Source: an uncultured Gemmiger sp. (GTDB taxonomy: Bacteria; Bacillota; Clostridia; Oscillospirales; Ruminococcaceae). From it: a stretch of DNA of 64,000 nucleotides. Under the pieces are notes generated by a model, which saw only the letters and a program-made list of their open reading frames with translations, did no database searches and was not told the DNA's origin. Positions within the stretch are counted from its first letter, which is position 1, and each line of letters opens with the position of its first letter. The translations under genes were made by a program, and so were the position numbers. Location: positions 1 through 64,000 of the forward strand of contig CALXAH010000011.1 of NCBI GenBank assembly GCA_944386225.1. The letters run 5' to 3'. Below are positions 22,588 to 32,021 of this stretch, piece by piece.

Positions 22588-23519
22588 CGCTGGGCATCGA
22601 CACAAGCAATTACGCAACCTCCCTGGCGGTGTTTGACACCGTCGCCGGGGAGGTTGTTTGTGATAAAAAGAAATTTTTGCCTGTCCGCCCGGGGCAGCTG
22701 GGCCTGCGCCAGAGCGAGGCGCTGTTTCATCATACCCAGGCGCTGCCCGAAATGCTGCGGGAGCTGGCATCCCGGGTTGACCTGACCGCGATCGGCGCGG
22801 TGGGCGTATCGGAAAAGCCCCGCCCCGTGGAGGGATCCTATATGCCCTGCTTTACGGCAGGGATCAGCGCTGCCTGGGCCTTTGCGGCCGGACGGGGGAT
22901 TCCGGTTCATTGTACCACCCACCAGCAGGGGCATATTGCTGCGGCCATCTTTGCGGCGCGGCGCCCGCAGCTGTGGGAACAGCCGGTGCTGGTGTTCCAC
23001 ATTTCGGGCGGCACTACGGATCTGCTGCTCCGACGGCCGGACGGCAGTGTGGAAACGCTGGGCACCAGCAGCGATCTGTATGCGGGCCAGGCTGTGGACC
23101 GCATCGGGGTTCGGCTGGGATTTGCGTTCCCGGCAGGGGAGCAGGTCTCCCGCCTTGCAGCCGAATGTGAGGAAGAAATACGGCCTCGTGCTACGGTGCG
23201 GGGGCTGAATTGCAGTTTGTCCGGGCTGGAAAACCAGTGCGCCCGCCTGCTGGAGCAGGGCAAAACCCCAGCGTATGTCTGCCGGTATTGCCTGCTCTGC
23301 GTGGGCGAAACCGTGATCCGGATGACCCGGGAGGCTCTGCGGCTGTATCCCGGCTTGCCGGTGGTCTGTGCGGGCGGTGTCATGAGCAGCCAGGTGATCC
23401 GGGACTATGTGCAGCGCCGTCTGCCGGATGTCTGCTTTGTGCCCGGGCGCTTTTCATCCGACAACGCCATCGGCGTGGCGGTTTTGACCGCCAGAGAGGA
23501 GACAGTATGCCCCAGGTGA
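22581..23519 (+). CDS. TsaD/Kae1-like (peptidase M22) family protein
   Basis: A 312-residue ASKHA-fold protein related to TsaD, the tRNA threonylcarbamoyl transferase subunit. It has LGIDTSNYATSLAVFD at the phosphate loop, the metal-binding THQQGHIAAA (canonical HxEGH has Glu instead of the second Gln), and FHISGGTTDLLL. It is shorter than true TsaD (about 335-340) and lies in the nusB-xseA context seen in many Clostridia as a second copy. I infer a paralogue with an unknown role rather than the essential TsaD. The reading frame ends inside xseA. Confidence 0.8.
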   Translation: MLTLGIDTSNYATSLAVFDTVAGEVVCDKKKFLPVRPGQLGLRQSEALFHHTQALPEMLRELASRVDLTAIGAVGVSEKPRPVEGSYMPCFTAGISAAWAFAAGRGIPVHCTTHQQGHIAAAIFAARRPQLWEQPVLVFHISGGTTDLLLRRPDGSVETLGTSSDLYAGQAVDRIGVRLGFAFPAGEQVSRLAAECEEEIRPRATVRGLNCSLSGLENQCARLLEQGKTPAYVCRYCLLCVGETVIRMTREALRLYPGLPVVCAGGVMSSQVIRDYVQRRLPDVCFVPGRFSSDNAIGVAVLTAREETVCPR

Positions 23520-24733
23520 TCGGCGTAACCGCCCTGAACCGATATGTTAAGTCGGTGCTGGAGGGAGATGCCGCTCTGGCGGATCTGGCCCTGCGGGGTG
23601 AGATAGCAAACTTTGTACGCCATGCCAAAAGCGGCCATTGCTACTTTTCTTTACGGGATGCCCAAAGCAGCGTCAAGGCAGTCATGTTCAGCCGGGATGC
23701 TGCCCGCCTGGCGTTTCGCCCGCAGGACGGTATGCAGGTTGTGGTCCGCTGTCGGGTCAGCCTGTATGAGCGTGATGGCGCGTTTCAGGTGTACGTGCGT
23801 GACCTGATGCCGGATGGCGTTGGCGCCGCCCAGATGGCTTTTGAAGAACTGAAAGCCCGCCTGGCTGCGGAAGGGCTGTTTCGCCCCGAAACCAAGCAGC
23901 CGCTGCCGCCTATGCCTTCCTGCGTGGGGGTGGTTACTTCCGGTACCGGGGCGGCGCTGCAGGATATTCTGCAGGTGATTGGCCGTCGCTGGCCCTTGAC
24001 CCGGTTGCTCGTTGCACCGGTCAATGTGCAGGGGCGTGAGGCTGCCGCTCAGATTGCCGGCGGGATCCGCGCCCTGGATGCGGATGGCCGGGCCCAGGTC
24101 ATAATTGTAGCCCGGGGCGGTGGTTCCCGGGAGGATCTGTGGGTGTTCAACGACGAGGGAATTGCTCGCGCCGCTTTTGCCTGCCGCACCCCGCTGATTT
24201 CCGCGGTGGGGCATGAGATCGACTTTACCATTCTGGATTTTGTGGCGGATATGCGGGCACCCACTCCCTCTGCGGCTGCGGAACTGGCGGTGCCCGATCA
24301 GGTGCAGATTCGCCGCTCACTTGCAGAGATTTATGATAAAATGCATAAAAATATGCAAGACAGACTGCATTTATGCTATAATGATACTGTTACGGCCCGT
24401 CAGGAACTGGCGGATCTTTCTCCTCGGCGTGGCATTGAGCAGAGAAGAACCCGGCTGGAAAGTACCTGTCGCCAGTTGAGCGGACAGATGGAAAACTGTT
24501 GCCGGGCCGCGCAGACCCGTTTTGCCCACAGCCTGCAGGTGCTGGATTCACTGAGCCCGTACCGGGTTTTGGCACGTGGTTATTGTATTCCGGAAACCCG
24601 GTCCGGCAAGAGTGTGCGCCTGGCTGAGCAGCAGCCAGGGCAGCAGTTCTGGCTGCGCGGCGATGGCTGCCGTGCCCGGTGCCGGATAGAAAGCGTTGAG
24701 GTCAAACAGAATGAAAACACCGAAAAACTTTGA
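23507..24733 (+). CDS. xseA: Exodeoxyribonuclease VII large subunit
   Basis: A 408-residue catalytic subunit of ExoVII, which degrades single-stranded DNA into oligonucleotides. It has an N-terminal OB fold (MPQVIGVTALNRYVKSVLEGDAAL to VRDLMPDGVG), then the nuclease core with VVTSGTGAALQDIL, IIVARGGGSREDLWVFNDE and PLISAVGHEIDFTILDFVADMRAPTPSAAAEL, then a coiled-coil C-terminus. The ATG at 23507 follows GGAG. It overlaps xseB by 23 bases. Confidence 0.94.
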   Translation: MPQVIGVTALNRYVKSVLEGDAALADLALRGEIANFVRHAKSGHCYFSLRDAQSSVKAVMFSRDAARLAFRPQDGMQVVVRCRVSLYERDGAFQVYVRDLMPDGVGAAQMAFEELKARLAAEGLFRPETKQPLPPMPSCVGVVTSGTGAALQDILQVIGRRWPLTRLLVAPVNVQGREAAAQIAGGIRALDADGRAQVIIVARGGGSREDLWVFNDEGIARAAFACRTPLISAVGHEIDFTILDFVADMRAPTPSAAAELAVPDQVQIRRSLAEIYDKMHKNMQDRLHLCYNDTVTARQELADLSPRRGIEQRRTRLESTCRQLSGQMENCCRAAQTRFAHSLQVLDSLSPYRVLARGYCIPETRSGKSVRLAEQQPGQQFWLRGDGCRARCRIESVEVKQNENTEKL

Positions 24734-24935
24734 GCAGGGGATGGGCCAGCTGGAGCAGTTGCTGGATAAACTGGCTGACCCGGATACTACGCTGGATCAG
24801 TCCATTGCCCTGTACGGTCAGGCGGCACAACTGGTCCGGTTCTGCGAAGAATCGCTTGCTCAGGCCAAGCTGCAGATTGAGCAGATCGACCAGACGCTGT
24901 TGTCCGCGTCGCCCACACAAACGGAGGAGGATTGA
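24711..24935 (+). CDS. xseB: Exodeoxyribonuclease VII small subunit
   Basis: A 74-residue helical hairpin protein that binds the XseA coiled coil. NFEQGMGQLEQLLDKLADPDTTLDQSIALYGQAAQLVRFCEESLAQAKLQIEQID covers the family. The ATG at 24711 is nine bases after GAGG and lies within the end of xseA, giving coupled synthesis of the two subunits. Confidence 0.92.
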   Translation: MKTPKNFEQGMGQLEQLLDKLADPDTTLDQSIALYGQAAQLVRFCEESLAQAKLQIEQIDQTLLSASPTQTEED

Positions 24936-24939
24936 CTAT

Positions 24940-25815
24940 ATGGATATGCCGGAGTACGCGCGGTATCAAAAACTGGCGGAAGACCGCCTGCAGGCACTTT
25001 GTGAAATCTATCTGCCGGAAGATTCGCAGGTTTGCCGGGCTGCCCGGTACAGTCTTCTGGGCGGTGGCAAGCGGGTACGGGCCGTGCTGGTGCTGGCGGT
25101 ATGCGATATGCTGGGCGGCGATGTGGAGGCTGCGTCCTGGCTGGCAGGCGCGGTGGAGATGCTGCATGCCTATTCCCTGATCCATGACGACCTGCCCTGC
25201 ATGGACGACGACGATTTCCGACGCGGGCGCCCTTCCTGCCACAAACAGTTTGGGGAGGCCACCGCGCTGCTGGCCGGCGATGCGCTGCTGACCACCGCCT
25301 TTGAAGTGATCGGAGACGCGCCGCTCTCCGCGCAGGCCCGTGCAAACGCGGTGCAGGCACTGGCTCATGGTGCCGGTGCGCGAGGAATGGTACTGGGTCA
25401 GGAACTGGATATTGCCTGGGAGGGTAAGCCTGCCAGCGACGAGGTTCTGCGCCGCATCCATCGAAATAAGACCGGTGCGTTAATCAACGCGGCGGTACAG
25501 ATGGGTGCCGTAGCTGCGGATGGAAGTGCCGAACAGCGGCAGGCATTGGAGAACTTTGCCTACGGGCTGGGGCTTGTGTTCCAGATCGTGGATGACGTGC
25601 TGGATGTGACTTCCACGGCGGAACAGCTAGGCAAGCCCATCGGCAGTGATGCAGAAAACGGCAAGACTACCTTTGCAACCTTGTATGGCCCCGAAGGCGC
25701 ACAGCGCCTGGCGCAGCAGGTCAACGAACAGGCCTGCGCAGCCCTGGATGGTTTTGGCTCCCGTGCGGTTTTCCTTCGACGGATGGCCGGGGTGCTGCTG
25801 GAACGTAAAAAGTAA
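24940..25815 (+). CDS. ispA: Polyprenyl synthetase (farnesyl/geranylgeranyl diphosphate synthase)
   Basis: A 291-residue short-chain trans-prenyltransferase that condenses isopentenyl diphosphate with allylic diphosphates. The first Asp-rich motif is DDLPCMDDDDFRRG from about residue 83, preceded by SLLGGGKRVRAVL; the second is FQIVDDVLD at about 218. The insertion in the first motif fits bacterial FPP synthases. It lies four bases after xseB and near dxs, so it is part of an isoprenoid set. Confidence 0.92.
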   Translation: MDMPEYARYQKLAEDRLQALCEIYLPEDSQVCRAARYSLLGGGKRVRAVLVLAVCDMLGGDVEAASWLAGAVEMLHAYSLIHDDLPCMDDDDFRRGRPSCHKQFGEATALLAGDALLTTAFEVIGDAPLSAQARANAVQALAHGAGARGMVLGQELDIAWEGKPASDEVLRRIHRNKTGALINAAVQMGAVAADGSAEQRQALENFAYGLGLVFQIVDDVLDVTSTAEQLGKPIGSDAENGKTTFATLYGPEGAQRLAQQVNEQACAALDGFGSRAVFLRRMAGVLLERKK

Positions 25816-25833
25816 GGAGTGAGCGAAACAGGT

Positions 25834-26304
25834 ATGGAGTGGATCAAACTCGTTTACAGCTGGAACATCATACTCAGCATTGCGCTGATAGGATGGCTTG
25901 TGGCCCAGGTGCTCAAAACACTCATCAATTTTTGGGTGATCGGCGAGTTTGACCTGGAGCGTATGTGGGGGGCGGGCGGTATGCCCAGCGCCCATTCCAG
26001 CACGGTCTGTTCCATGCTGATCGCCACCGGCCGGTATGTGGGGGTGCATTCTCCCATGTTTGCTATGGCGTTTGTACTGGCGGTAATTGTCATGTATGAC
26101 GCCATGGGTGTCCGGCGGGAGACCGGCGAGCAGGCCAAGGTTCTCAACCGTATCCTTAACCAATGGATGGATGACAATGCCCGCAATGCGCCAATCTTTG
26201 CGGACAAGAAACTCAAGGAGATGGTTGGCCATACACCTTTTGAGGTGCTCAGCGGTGCAGTGCTGGGCATTCTGATCGGATTTGTTCTGCCGGTCAATCT
26301 GTAA
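25834..26304 (+). CDS. DUF212 (divergent PAP2) family membrane protein
   Basis: A 156-residue integral membrane protein of the divergent PAP2 group (YuiD-like). It has GGMPSAHSSTVCSML, which carries the PSxHS motif of the phosphatase family, and YDAMGVRRETGEQA, with at least three hydrophobic segments. Lying between ispA and dxs, it may dephosphorylate a polyprenyl phosphate, but activity is unproven. The ATG at 25834 starts the conserved part; a GTG at 25819 is possible. Confidence 0.85.
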   Translation: MEWIKLVYSWNIILSIALIGWLVAQVLKTLINFWVIGEFDLERMWGAGGMPSAHSSTVCSMLIATGRYVGVHSPMFAMAFVLAVIVMYDAMGVRRETGEQAKVLNRILNQWMDDNARNAPIFADKKLKEMVGHTPFEVLSGAVLGILIGFVLPVNL

Positions 26305-26327
26305 TCCTGTATTCGGAGGTCATGCGT

Positions 26328-28184
26328 ATGCCCTATCCGCTTCTGGACCGGATCAACAGTCCGCAGGAGCTGAAAAAGCTGTTTCCGGAACAGCTTCCCC
26401 TGCTCTGCCAGGAGATCCGGGATTTTCTGATTCAAAGCGTATCCCGTACCGGCGGTCATCTGGCCTCCAACCTGGGCACAGTGGAACTGACGGTTGCGCT
26501 TCATTATGTTCTTAACACCCCGCAGGACAAATTTGTCTTTGATGTGGGGCACCAGTGCTATACCCACAAGCTGCTTACCGGCCGCCGCAGCGGGTTTGAA
26601 AAGCTCCGTCAGGAAGGCGGGCTGTCCGGCTTCCCATCGCCGGCAGAAAGTGAGCACGATGCGTTTGTGGCCGGTCACGGCAATACGGCTATCTCGGCTG
26701 CCATCGGCATGGCTCAGGCAAAAAAGCTCAAAGGCGAGCCGGGCAAAGTGGTGGCGCTTGTAGGGGATGGCGCGTTTACCGGCGGCATGGTTTACGAGGG
26801 TATGAACAATGTGGATACTCTCAATAATCTTATTGTCATTCTGAACGACAATAAGATGTCCATTTCCAAAAACGTGGGTTCAGTGGCCCGCTACCTTACC
26901 GGGCTGCGCACCAATCCCCAGTACAATCAGGCAAAAGCCCGGATGGAAACCTTCCTGGATCATATTCCGGTGCTGGGCGGTTTTCTGGTTCGGGCTCTGC
27001 AGGCTTGCAAGCGGGCGTTGCGCCGTACAATTTATCACTCCACCATGTTTGAAGAAATGGGGTTCCAGTACATTGGCCCGGTGGACGGCCACGACGCCGC
27101 GCATTTGGTGGAACTGCTGCAGAACCTGCAGAAACAGGTGGCGCCGGTTTTCCTGCATGTGGTAACGGTAAAGGGAAAGGGCTTCCAACCCGCGGAGGAA
27201 AATCCGGGCGAGTTTCATGGCGTCTCTTCGTTCGATAAAGATCATCTGCCGGATCCGGATGTGGCGCCTGCCGAATCCTTCTCCACCCGGTTTGGTATGC
27301 AGCTGGTCCGGCTGGCGGAACAGGACGGCCGGATCTGTGCCATTACTGCCGCCATGAAATACGGTACCGGCCTGCAGTATATGTATCGCCGTTTCCCGGA
27401 ACGTTTTTTCGATGTGGGCATGGCGGAACAGCATGCGGTTACCTTTGCCGCCGGTCTGGCCAGCCAGGGTCTGCTGCCGGTGGTAGGGATCTATTCCACG
27501 TTCCTGCAGCGCTCTTTTGATCAGATCATCCACGACGTTCGGCTTATGGGGCTGAATGTGCTGCTTGCCGTAGATCGCGCCGGTCTGGTGCCGGGCGATG
27601 GTGAAACACATCAGGGCATTTATGACCCTGCCTATCTGAGCCAGGCGGGCGTGCCGGTCTGGTCTCCCTGCAACTATGCGGAACTGGATTACTGGCTGGC
27701 GGAACTGATGAAGGAACCGGACGGCCCTCGTGCCATCCGGTATTCCCGCGGCGGGGAAGACCCGGTGCTGGCGGCGCTGGGCTGCTCCGGCAAGCCGTAT
27801 GACCGGCTTATCCGGGCGGAAAACGCCCGCGGCGCTTTGATCAGCTACGGCAGTGAAACAGCCGACGTGCTGGTGGCCCGGGAACAGCTGGCCGCCGATG
27901 GGCAGGAAGTGGATGTGTATAAGCTGGTACAGCTCTATCCGCTGCCCGACGGATTGGTGGAGGATCTTTGCCGGTATGACACCCTGTTGTTTGCGGAAGA
28001 GTGCGTAGCTACCGGCGGTATCGGCCAGCAGCTGCAGGCCGCGCTTCTTACAGCCGGCTGGCACGGCCGGTTCATTCACCGGGCCGTTGCCACCAACAAG
28101 ATTGACCACGCGGATGTTTCCCGCCTGAAGGTTCAGCTGGGTCTGGACGCGGCGGCTCTGCGAAAAAGCTGGGAGGACGTATAA
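26328..28184 (+). CDS. dxs: 1-deoxy-D-xylulose-5-phosphate synthase
   Basis: A 618-residue thiamine diphosphate enzyme that makes DXP from pyruvate and glyceraldehyde-3-phosphate, the first step of the MEP pathway. FDVGHQCYTHKLLTGR and GDGAFTGGMVYEGMNN with NDN mark the ThDP site; the pyrimidine-binding domain has VGMAEQHAVTFAAGLA and DRAGLVPGDGETHQGIYD; a transketolase C-terminal domain follows. The ATG at 26328 is seven bases after GGAGGT; an earlier ATG at 26322 is too close to the ribosome site. Confidence 0.95.
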   Translation: MPYPLLDRINSPQELKKLFPEQLPLLCQEIRDFLIQSVSRTGGHLASNLGTVELTVALHYVLNTPQDKFVFDVGHQCYTHKLLTGRRSGFEKLRQEGGLSGFPSPAESEHDAFVAGHGNTAISAAIGMAQAKKLKGEPGKVVALVGDGAFTGGMVYEGMNNVDTLNNLIVILNDNKMSISKNVGSVARYLTGLRTNPQYNQAKARMETFLDHIPVLGGFLVRALQACKRALRRTIYHSTMFEEMGFQYIGPVDGHDAAHLVELLQNLQKQVAPVFLHVVTVKGKGFQPAEENPGEFHGVSSFDKDHLPDPDVAPAESFSTRFGMQLVRLAEQDGRICAITAAMKYGTGLQYMYRRFPERFFDVGMAEQHAVTFAAGLASQGLLPVVGIYSTFLQRSFDQIIHDVRLMGLNVLLAVDRAGLVPGDGETHQGIYDPAYLSQAGVPVWSPCNYAELDYWLAELMKEPDGPRAIRYSRGGEDPVLAALGCSGKPYDRLIRAENARGALISYGSETADVLVAREQLAADGQEVDVYKLVQLYPLPDGLVEDLCRYDTLLFAEECVATGGIGQQLQAALLTAGWHGRFIHRAVATNKIDHADVSRLKVQLGLDAAALRKSWEDV

Positions 28185-28185
28185 T

Positions 28186-28986
28186 TTGAAGATACGGCTG
28201 GATCAATACCTGTGCCAGAACGGTCTGGCGCAGAGCCGGGAACGGGCCAAAGCCCTGATTATGGCGGGTGTGGTGTTTGTCAATGAGCAGAAATGCGACA
28301 AGGCGGGCGACATGATCCCGGAGGATGCCAAGGTAGAGGTGCGCGGCCACGATATCGGGTATGTAAGCCGCGGCGGTCTGAAGCTGGAAAAGGCCATGCA
28401 GGTGTTCCCGGTACATCCGGCAGGTAAAGTCTGTATGGACATCGGTGCTTCCACCGGCGGCTTTACTGACTGTATGCTGCAGAACGGTGCCACCAAGGTT
28501 TACGCCGTGGATGTGGGGTACGGCCAGCTTGCCTGGTCGCTGCGCACCGATGCACGCGTTATCAATATGGAACGCACCAATATCCGCAACGTTACGCCGG
28601 ATATGCTGGCGGAACCGATAGAATTTTTCAGCGTGGATGTGTCCTTCATCTCACTCAAGCATATCTTTCCTGTAGCTGCCCGGATCTGTGTGCCCCAGGC
28701 CGACGGTGTTTGCCTGGTCAAGCCGCAGTTTGAGGCCGGCCGGGAAAAGGTCGGCAAAAAGGGCGTGGTGCGGGAGCCTGAGACTCATCTGGAAGTGCTG
28801 CTGCAGGCGATGGAACACGCCACGACCAACGGCTTTTCGGTGCTGGGTCTGGATCATTCACCAATCAAAGGCCCGGAAGGCAACATCGAGTTCTTAATGC
28901 ATGTGCAGCGTTCGGAATCCCCGACGGCGCTGGATGAGAGTGTGGCCCGGGATCTGGTGCGGCGCGCCCACGAAACCCTTGATTGA
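28186..28986 (+). CDS. tlyA: TlyA-family rRNA 2'-O-methyltransferase/hemolysin
   Basis: A 266-residue protein with an N-terminal S4 RNA-binding domain (LDQYLCQNGLAQSRERAKALIMAGVVFVN) and an FtsJ-like SAM methyltransferase domain (DIGASTGGFTDCML, then VDVSFISLKHI and LVKPQFEAGREKVGKKGVV). TlyA enzymes methylate 16S and/or 23S rRNA riboses; the older hemolysin name is probably secondary. The start is a TTG at 28186 after GGGAGG, one base past the dxs stop. Confidence 0.9.
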   Translation: MKIRLDQYLCQNGLAQSRERAKALIMAGVVFVNEQKCDKAGDMIPEDAKVEVRGHDIGYVSRGGLKLEKAMQVFPVHPAGKVCMDIGASTGGFTDCMLQNGATKVYAVDVGYGQLAWSLRTDARVINMERTNIRNVTPDMLAEPIEFFSVDVSFISLKHIFPVAARICVPQADGVCLVKPQFEAGREKVGKKGVVREPETHLEVLLQAMEHATTNGFSVLGLDHSPIKGPEGNIEFLMHVQRSESPTALDESVARDLVRRAHETLD

Positions 28987-29008
28987 TTTTCGCGGGAGGC
29001 ATCAAGCT

Positions 29009-29821
29009 ATGACCGTATACCTGGTACTCAATCAGCAGAAGCCGGAGGCTTTACAGGTTGCCCAACAGGCGGCTGCCATCCTGCAGCAGCAGGGGGCCTG
29101 CGCTGTCTGGCCGGAGCTCGACCCGGCCCGGGACGAGGCAGCATTGGCCTCTGCGGATGCTGTGCTAACTATTGGCGGCGACGGCACTATTCTGCACACG
29201 GCCCGGCGTACCCAGCCATACGGAATCCCGATTCTGGGGATCAATCTGGGACGGGTTGGATTTTTGGCTACCTGCGAGATTGAGGAGATGCCCGTCAAAC
29301 TGGCACGTCTGGCGGCTGGTGATTATCAGCTGGACAGACGGATGCTGCTTCGGGCCCGTTGTGACACCTGGGAACAAACCGCCCTCAACGATGTGGTTTT
29401 ATACAAAGGTTGGCGCATGCAAACCATTGAGTTTGCCATATGGTGCGACGGCACATTGGTAAACCGGTATCGGGGCGACGGTGTGATCGTAGCCACACCC
29501 ACCGGCTCCACGGCCTATTCCCTGAGCGCAGGCGGCCCGATTCTGGACGCCCGTATCGGCGGTATGGTTGTTACGCCTATCTGCGCCCATAGCCTGCAAA
29601 GCCCTCCTATGGTATTCAGTGCCCAGCGCCGCCTGACCATTCGGGTGGGGGAATATACCGGCAACGATCCTGTTTGCGTGTCGGCAGACGGATCCGGCGA
29701 TTACAGCCTTACCCCCGGTGCTCAGGTGGAAATCAGTCTGGCAGACAGCCATCTGGATCTGATCAGCTTTAACCCGGCCGATCAGTTCATGGCCATAGAT
29801 AAAAAACTGAAAGGTCGGTGA
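29009..29821 (+). CDS. nadK: NAD kinase
   Basis: A 270-residue enzyme that phosphorylates NAD+ to NADP+. The motif TIGGDGTILH (GGDG at 56-59) and the nucleotide-binding NLGRVGFLA and TPTGSTAYSLSAGGPI are diagnostic. The length is near the family norm of 270-290. The ATG at 29009 follows GGGAGG. It sits in the tlyA-nadK-argR-recN order conserved in Firmicutes. Confidence 0.94.
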   Translation: MTVYLVLNQQKPEALQVAQQAAAILQQQGACAVWPELDPARDEAALASADAVLTIGGDGTILHTARRTQPYGIPILGINLGRVGFLATCEIEEMPVKLARLAAGDYQLDRRMLLRARCDTWEQTALNDVVLYKGWRMQTIEFAIWCDGTLVNRYRGDGVIVATPTGSTAYSLSAGGPILDARIGGMVVTPICAHSLQSPPMVFSAQRRLTIRVGEYTGNDPVCVSADGSGDYSLTPGAQVEISLADSHLDLISFNPADQFMAIDKKLKGR

Positions 29822-29828
29822 ACCAACC

Positions 29829-30311
29829 GTGAAAAGCAAACGTCAGCAGGTGATCCTGCAACTGATCGAAGAACATCCCATCGACCGGCAGGAGGAGCTG
29901 CTGCAGCGGCTAAAGGAGGCCGGCTTTGAAGTGACCCAGGCCACGGTCTCCCGGGACATCCGGGAACTGGGGCTCATCAAAACTGCCGCCAGCGGTGGGG
30001 GATACCGCTATGTCACTCCTGCAAATCAGAATGCCTTTACGCCGCATTCTGCCAGCCGCTTCGAAACGATTTTCCGGGAATCGGTACTGCGAGTGGACCA
30101 TGCGGGCCATGTGGTGTTGGTCAAATGCTATTCCGGCATGGCCAACGCGGCCTGCGGTATGTTCGACGCTATGCCTTGGAAAAATGTAGTGGGGACACTT
30201 TCCGGCGATGATACATTTTTAATCCTGATGCGTACGGAAGAAGATGCCAGGACCATTACCCAGCAGTTAAACCAGTATGTTTCGCCCCATATGCCGGGCG
30301 CAGCGAGGTGA
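29829..30311 (+). CDS. argR: Arginine repressor ArgR
   Basis: A 160-residue regulator that represses arginine synthesis genes when bound to arginine. The N-terminal winged helix contains QVTQATVSRDIRELGLIK-type residues (EVTQATVSRDIRELG), and the C-terminal oligomerisation and arginine-binding domain has CYSGMANAACGMFDAM and GTLSGDDTFLILMRTEEDA. The GTG start at 29829 has only a weak ribosome site, consistent with coupling to nadK seven bases upstream. Confidence 0.92.
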   Translation: MKSKRQQVILQLIEEHPIDRQEELLQRLKEAGFEVTQATVSRDIRELGLIKTAASGGGYRYVTPANQNAFTPHSASRFETIFRESVLRVDHAGHVVLVKCYSGMANAACGMFDAMPWKNVVGTLSGDDTFLILMRTEEDARTITQQLNQYVSPHMPGAAR

Positions 30312-30320
30312 ACAGCCCAA

Positions 30321-31985
30321 ATGCTTTCCAGCCTGAAAATTGAAAATGTGGCGGTTATTGAAAAGGCGCAGGCACAATTCACCGCCGGACTGAACGTGCT
30401 CACCGGCGAAACAGGCGCCGGCAAGTCCATCCTGATTGATTCCATCAACGCGATCCTGGGCAATCGTACATCCCGGGATCTGGTGCGCACCGGCGCGGCC
30501 AAAGCCTGTATCTGGGCTACCTTCACCGATCTTTCCGCCCGCACCCGCGCTTTGCTGGAAGAGGCCGGTTATGAAGCGGAGGACGAACTGCTTCTTTACC
30601 GGGAGATCAGTGCGGAGGGAAAAGGCGGCTGCCGCATCAATGGAATGCCCGCTACTGCGGCAGTGCTTCGTGAGATAGGCGGCAGCCTGATCAATATCCA
30701 CGGCCAGCACGACAGCCAGAGCCTGACCAACCCGGCCCGTCATCTGGCGCTGCTGGATACATTCGCACAGGATCAGGCTCAGTTGGAGGAATATCAGCAG
30801 CTGTACCGTCAGTTGATTCGCGTCAAACGCCAGATGGACGCCCTGGAGATGGACGAGACCGAAAAGCAGCGCCGTATCGAGGTGCTGCAGTTTCAGCTGC
30901 AGGAGATCGAAGAAGCCCGTTTGCAGCCCGGCGAGGAAGAGCAGCTGCAGGCGCGCCGGCGGGTTCTGTCCCATGCGCAGACCATTGCACAGCAGTTGAG
31001 CGCGGCCTATGCGGCCGTATCGGGAGATGACGACATTCCCGGCGCAGCGGACGGCCTGGGGGCTGCCTGCGGTGCGCTGGAGCAGGCGGCCGCTCTGGAT
31101 CCGGATCTGCAGTCTCTGGCCGAGAAATTGAACGAATACTATTACGGCGTGCGGGATCTGGCTGAAGAACTGGCCCGCCGCCTGGAAAACACCGACGCGG
31201 AACCGGGCGAACTGGACCGCATTGAAGAACGCCTGGACTTGATTTATCGCCTGCGTCAGAAATACGGCACCGATTTGGTAGACGTGCTTGCTTTTGCCGA
31301 CAAGGCCCGTACCGAACTGGAGACCATTCAGACCAGCCAGCAGCAGCTGGAGGAACTGGCCATCCAGAAACAGCAGCTTTACAAGCAGGCGAAACAGGCC
31401 GCTGAAACGCTTACAAAAGTACGCCTGGCGGCGTTTGACGCCCTGCAGGGGCAGCTGGTGGAAGCCCTTACCTTTCTGAACATGCCGGGAATCCGGTTTG
31501 TGCTGCAGCACAGCCGCGGCCCGCTTGCCCTGGCCGGGCAGGATTCAGTGGAGTTCTATATCTCCGCCAATGCCGGCGAAGATCCCAAACCGCTGGCCCG
31601 GATTGCATCCGGCGGTGAGTTGTCCCGTATTATGCTGGCACTGAAGAGTGCCTTGGCGGATAAGGACGATATCCCCACGGTGATTTATGACGAGATCGAC
31701 ACCGGTGTTTCCGGTCTTGCCGCCGGGCGCATTGGGGAGAAACTGCGGCAGACTTCCCGCGGCCGGCAGGTTCTGTGTATCACTCACACCGCGCAGATCG
31801 CCGCGCTGGCGGATACCCATCTGCTGATTGCCAAGCAGGTGGAGGGGGCTCGCACCTATACCCAGATTCACCCGCTGGACGAACAGGGACGTGTGGAGGT
31901 GCTGGCCCGGATCATCTCCGGCGACCATGTGACCGAACTGAGCCTTGCCAATGCCCGGGAGATGCTGCAGCAGGGGAAAGCCTGA
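30321..31985 (+). CDS. recN: DNA repair protein RecN
   Basis: A 554-residue SMC-like ATPase acting early at double-strand breaks. It has Walker A GETGAGKSI (K35), a long central coiled coil (about residues 150-360) and the C-terminal ATPase half with ASGGELSRIMLALKS and IYDEIDTGVSGLAAGRIGEKL, ending in CITHTAQIAALAD. The ATG follows GAGGTGA. Confidence 0.95.
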   Translation: MLSSLKIENVAVIEKAQAQFTAGLNVLTGETGAGKSILIDSINAILGNRTSRDLVRTGAAKACIWATFTDLSARTRALLEEAGYEAEDELLLYREISAEGKGGCRINGMPATAAVLREIGGSLINIHGQHDSQSLTNPARHLALLDTFAQDQAQLEEYQQLYRQLIRVKRQMDALEMDETEKQRRIEVLQFQLQEIEEARLQPGEEEQLQARRRVLSHAQTIAQQLSAAYAAVSGDDDIPGAADGLGAACGALEQAAALDPDLQSLAEKLNEYYYGVRDLAEELARRLENTDAEPGELDRIEERLDLIYRLRQKYGTDLVDVLAFADKARTELETIQTSQQQLEELAIQKQQLYKQAKQAAETLTKVRLAAFDALQGQLVEALTFLNMPGIRFVLQHSRGPLALAGQDSVEFYISANAGEDPKPLARIASGGELSRIMLALKSALADKDDIPTVIYDEIDTGVSGLAAGRIGEKLRQTSRGRQVLCITHTAQIAALADTHLLIAKQVEGARTYTQIHPLDEQGRVEVLARIISGDHVTELSLANAREMLQQGKA

Positions 31986-32021
31986 CCGGGCGTATTTCCC
32001 GGAAAATACAAGGAGGCGTAT

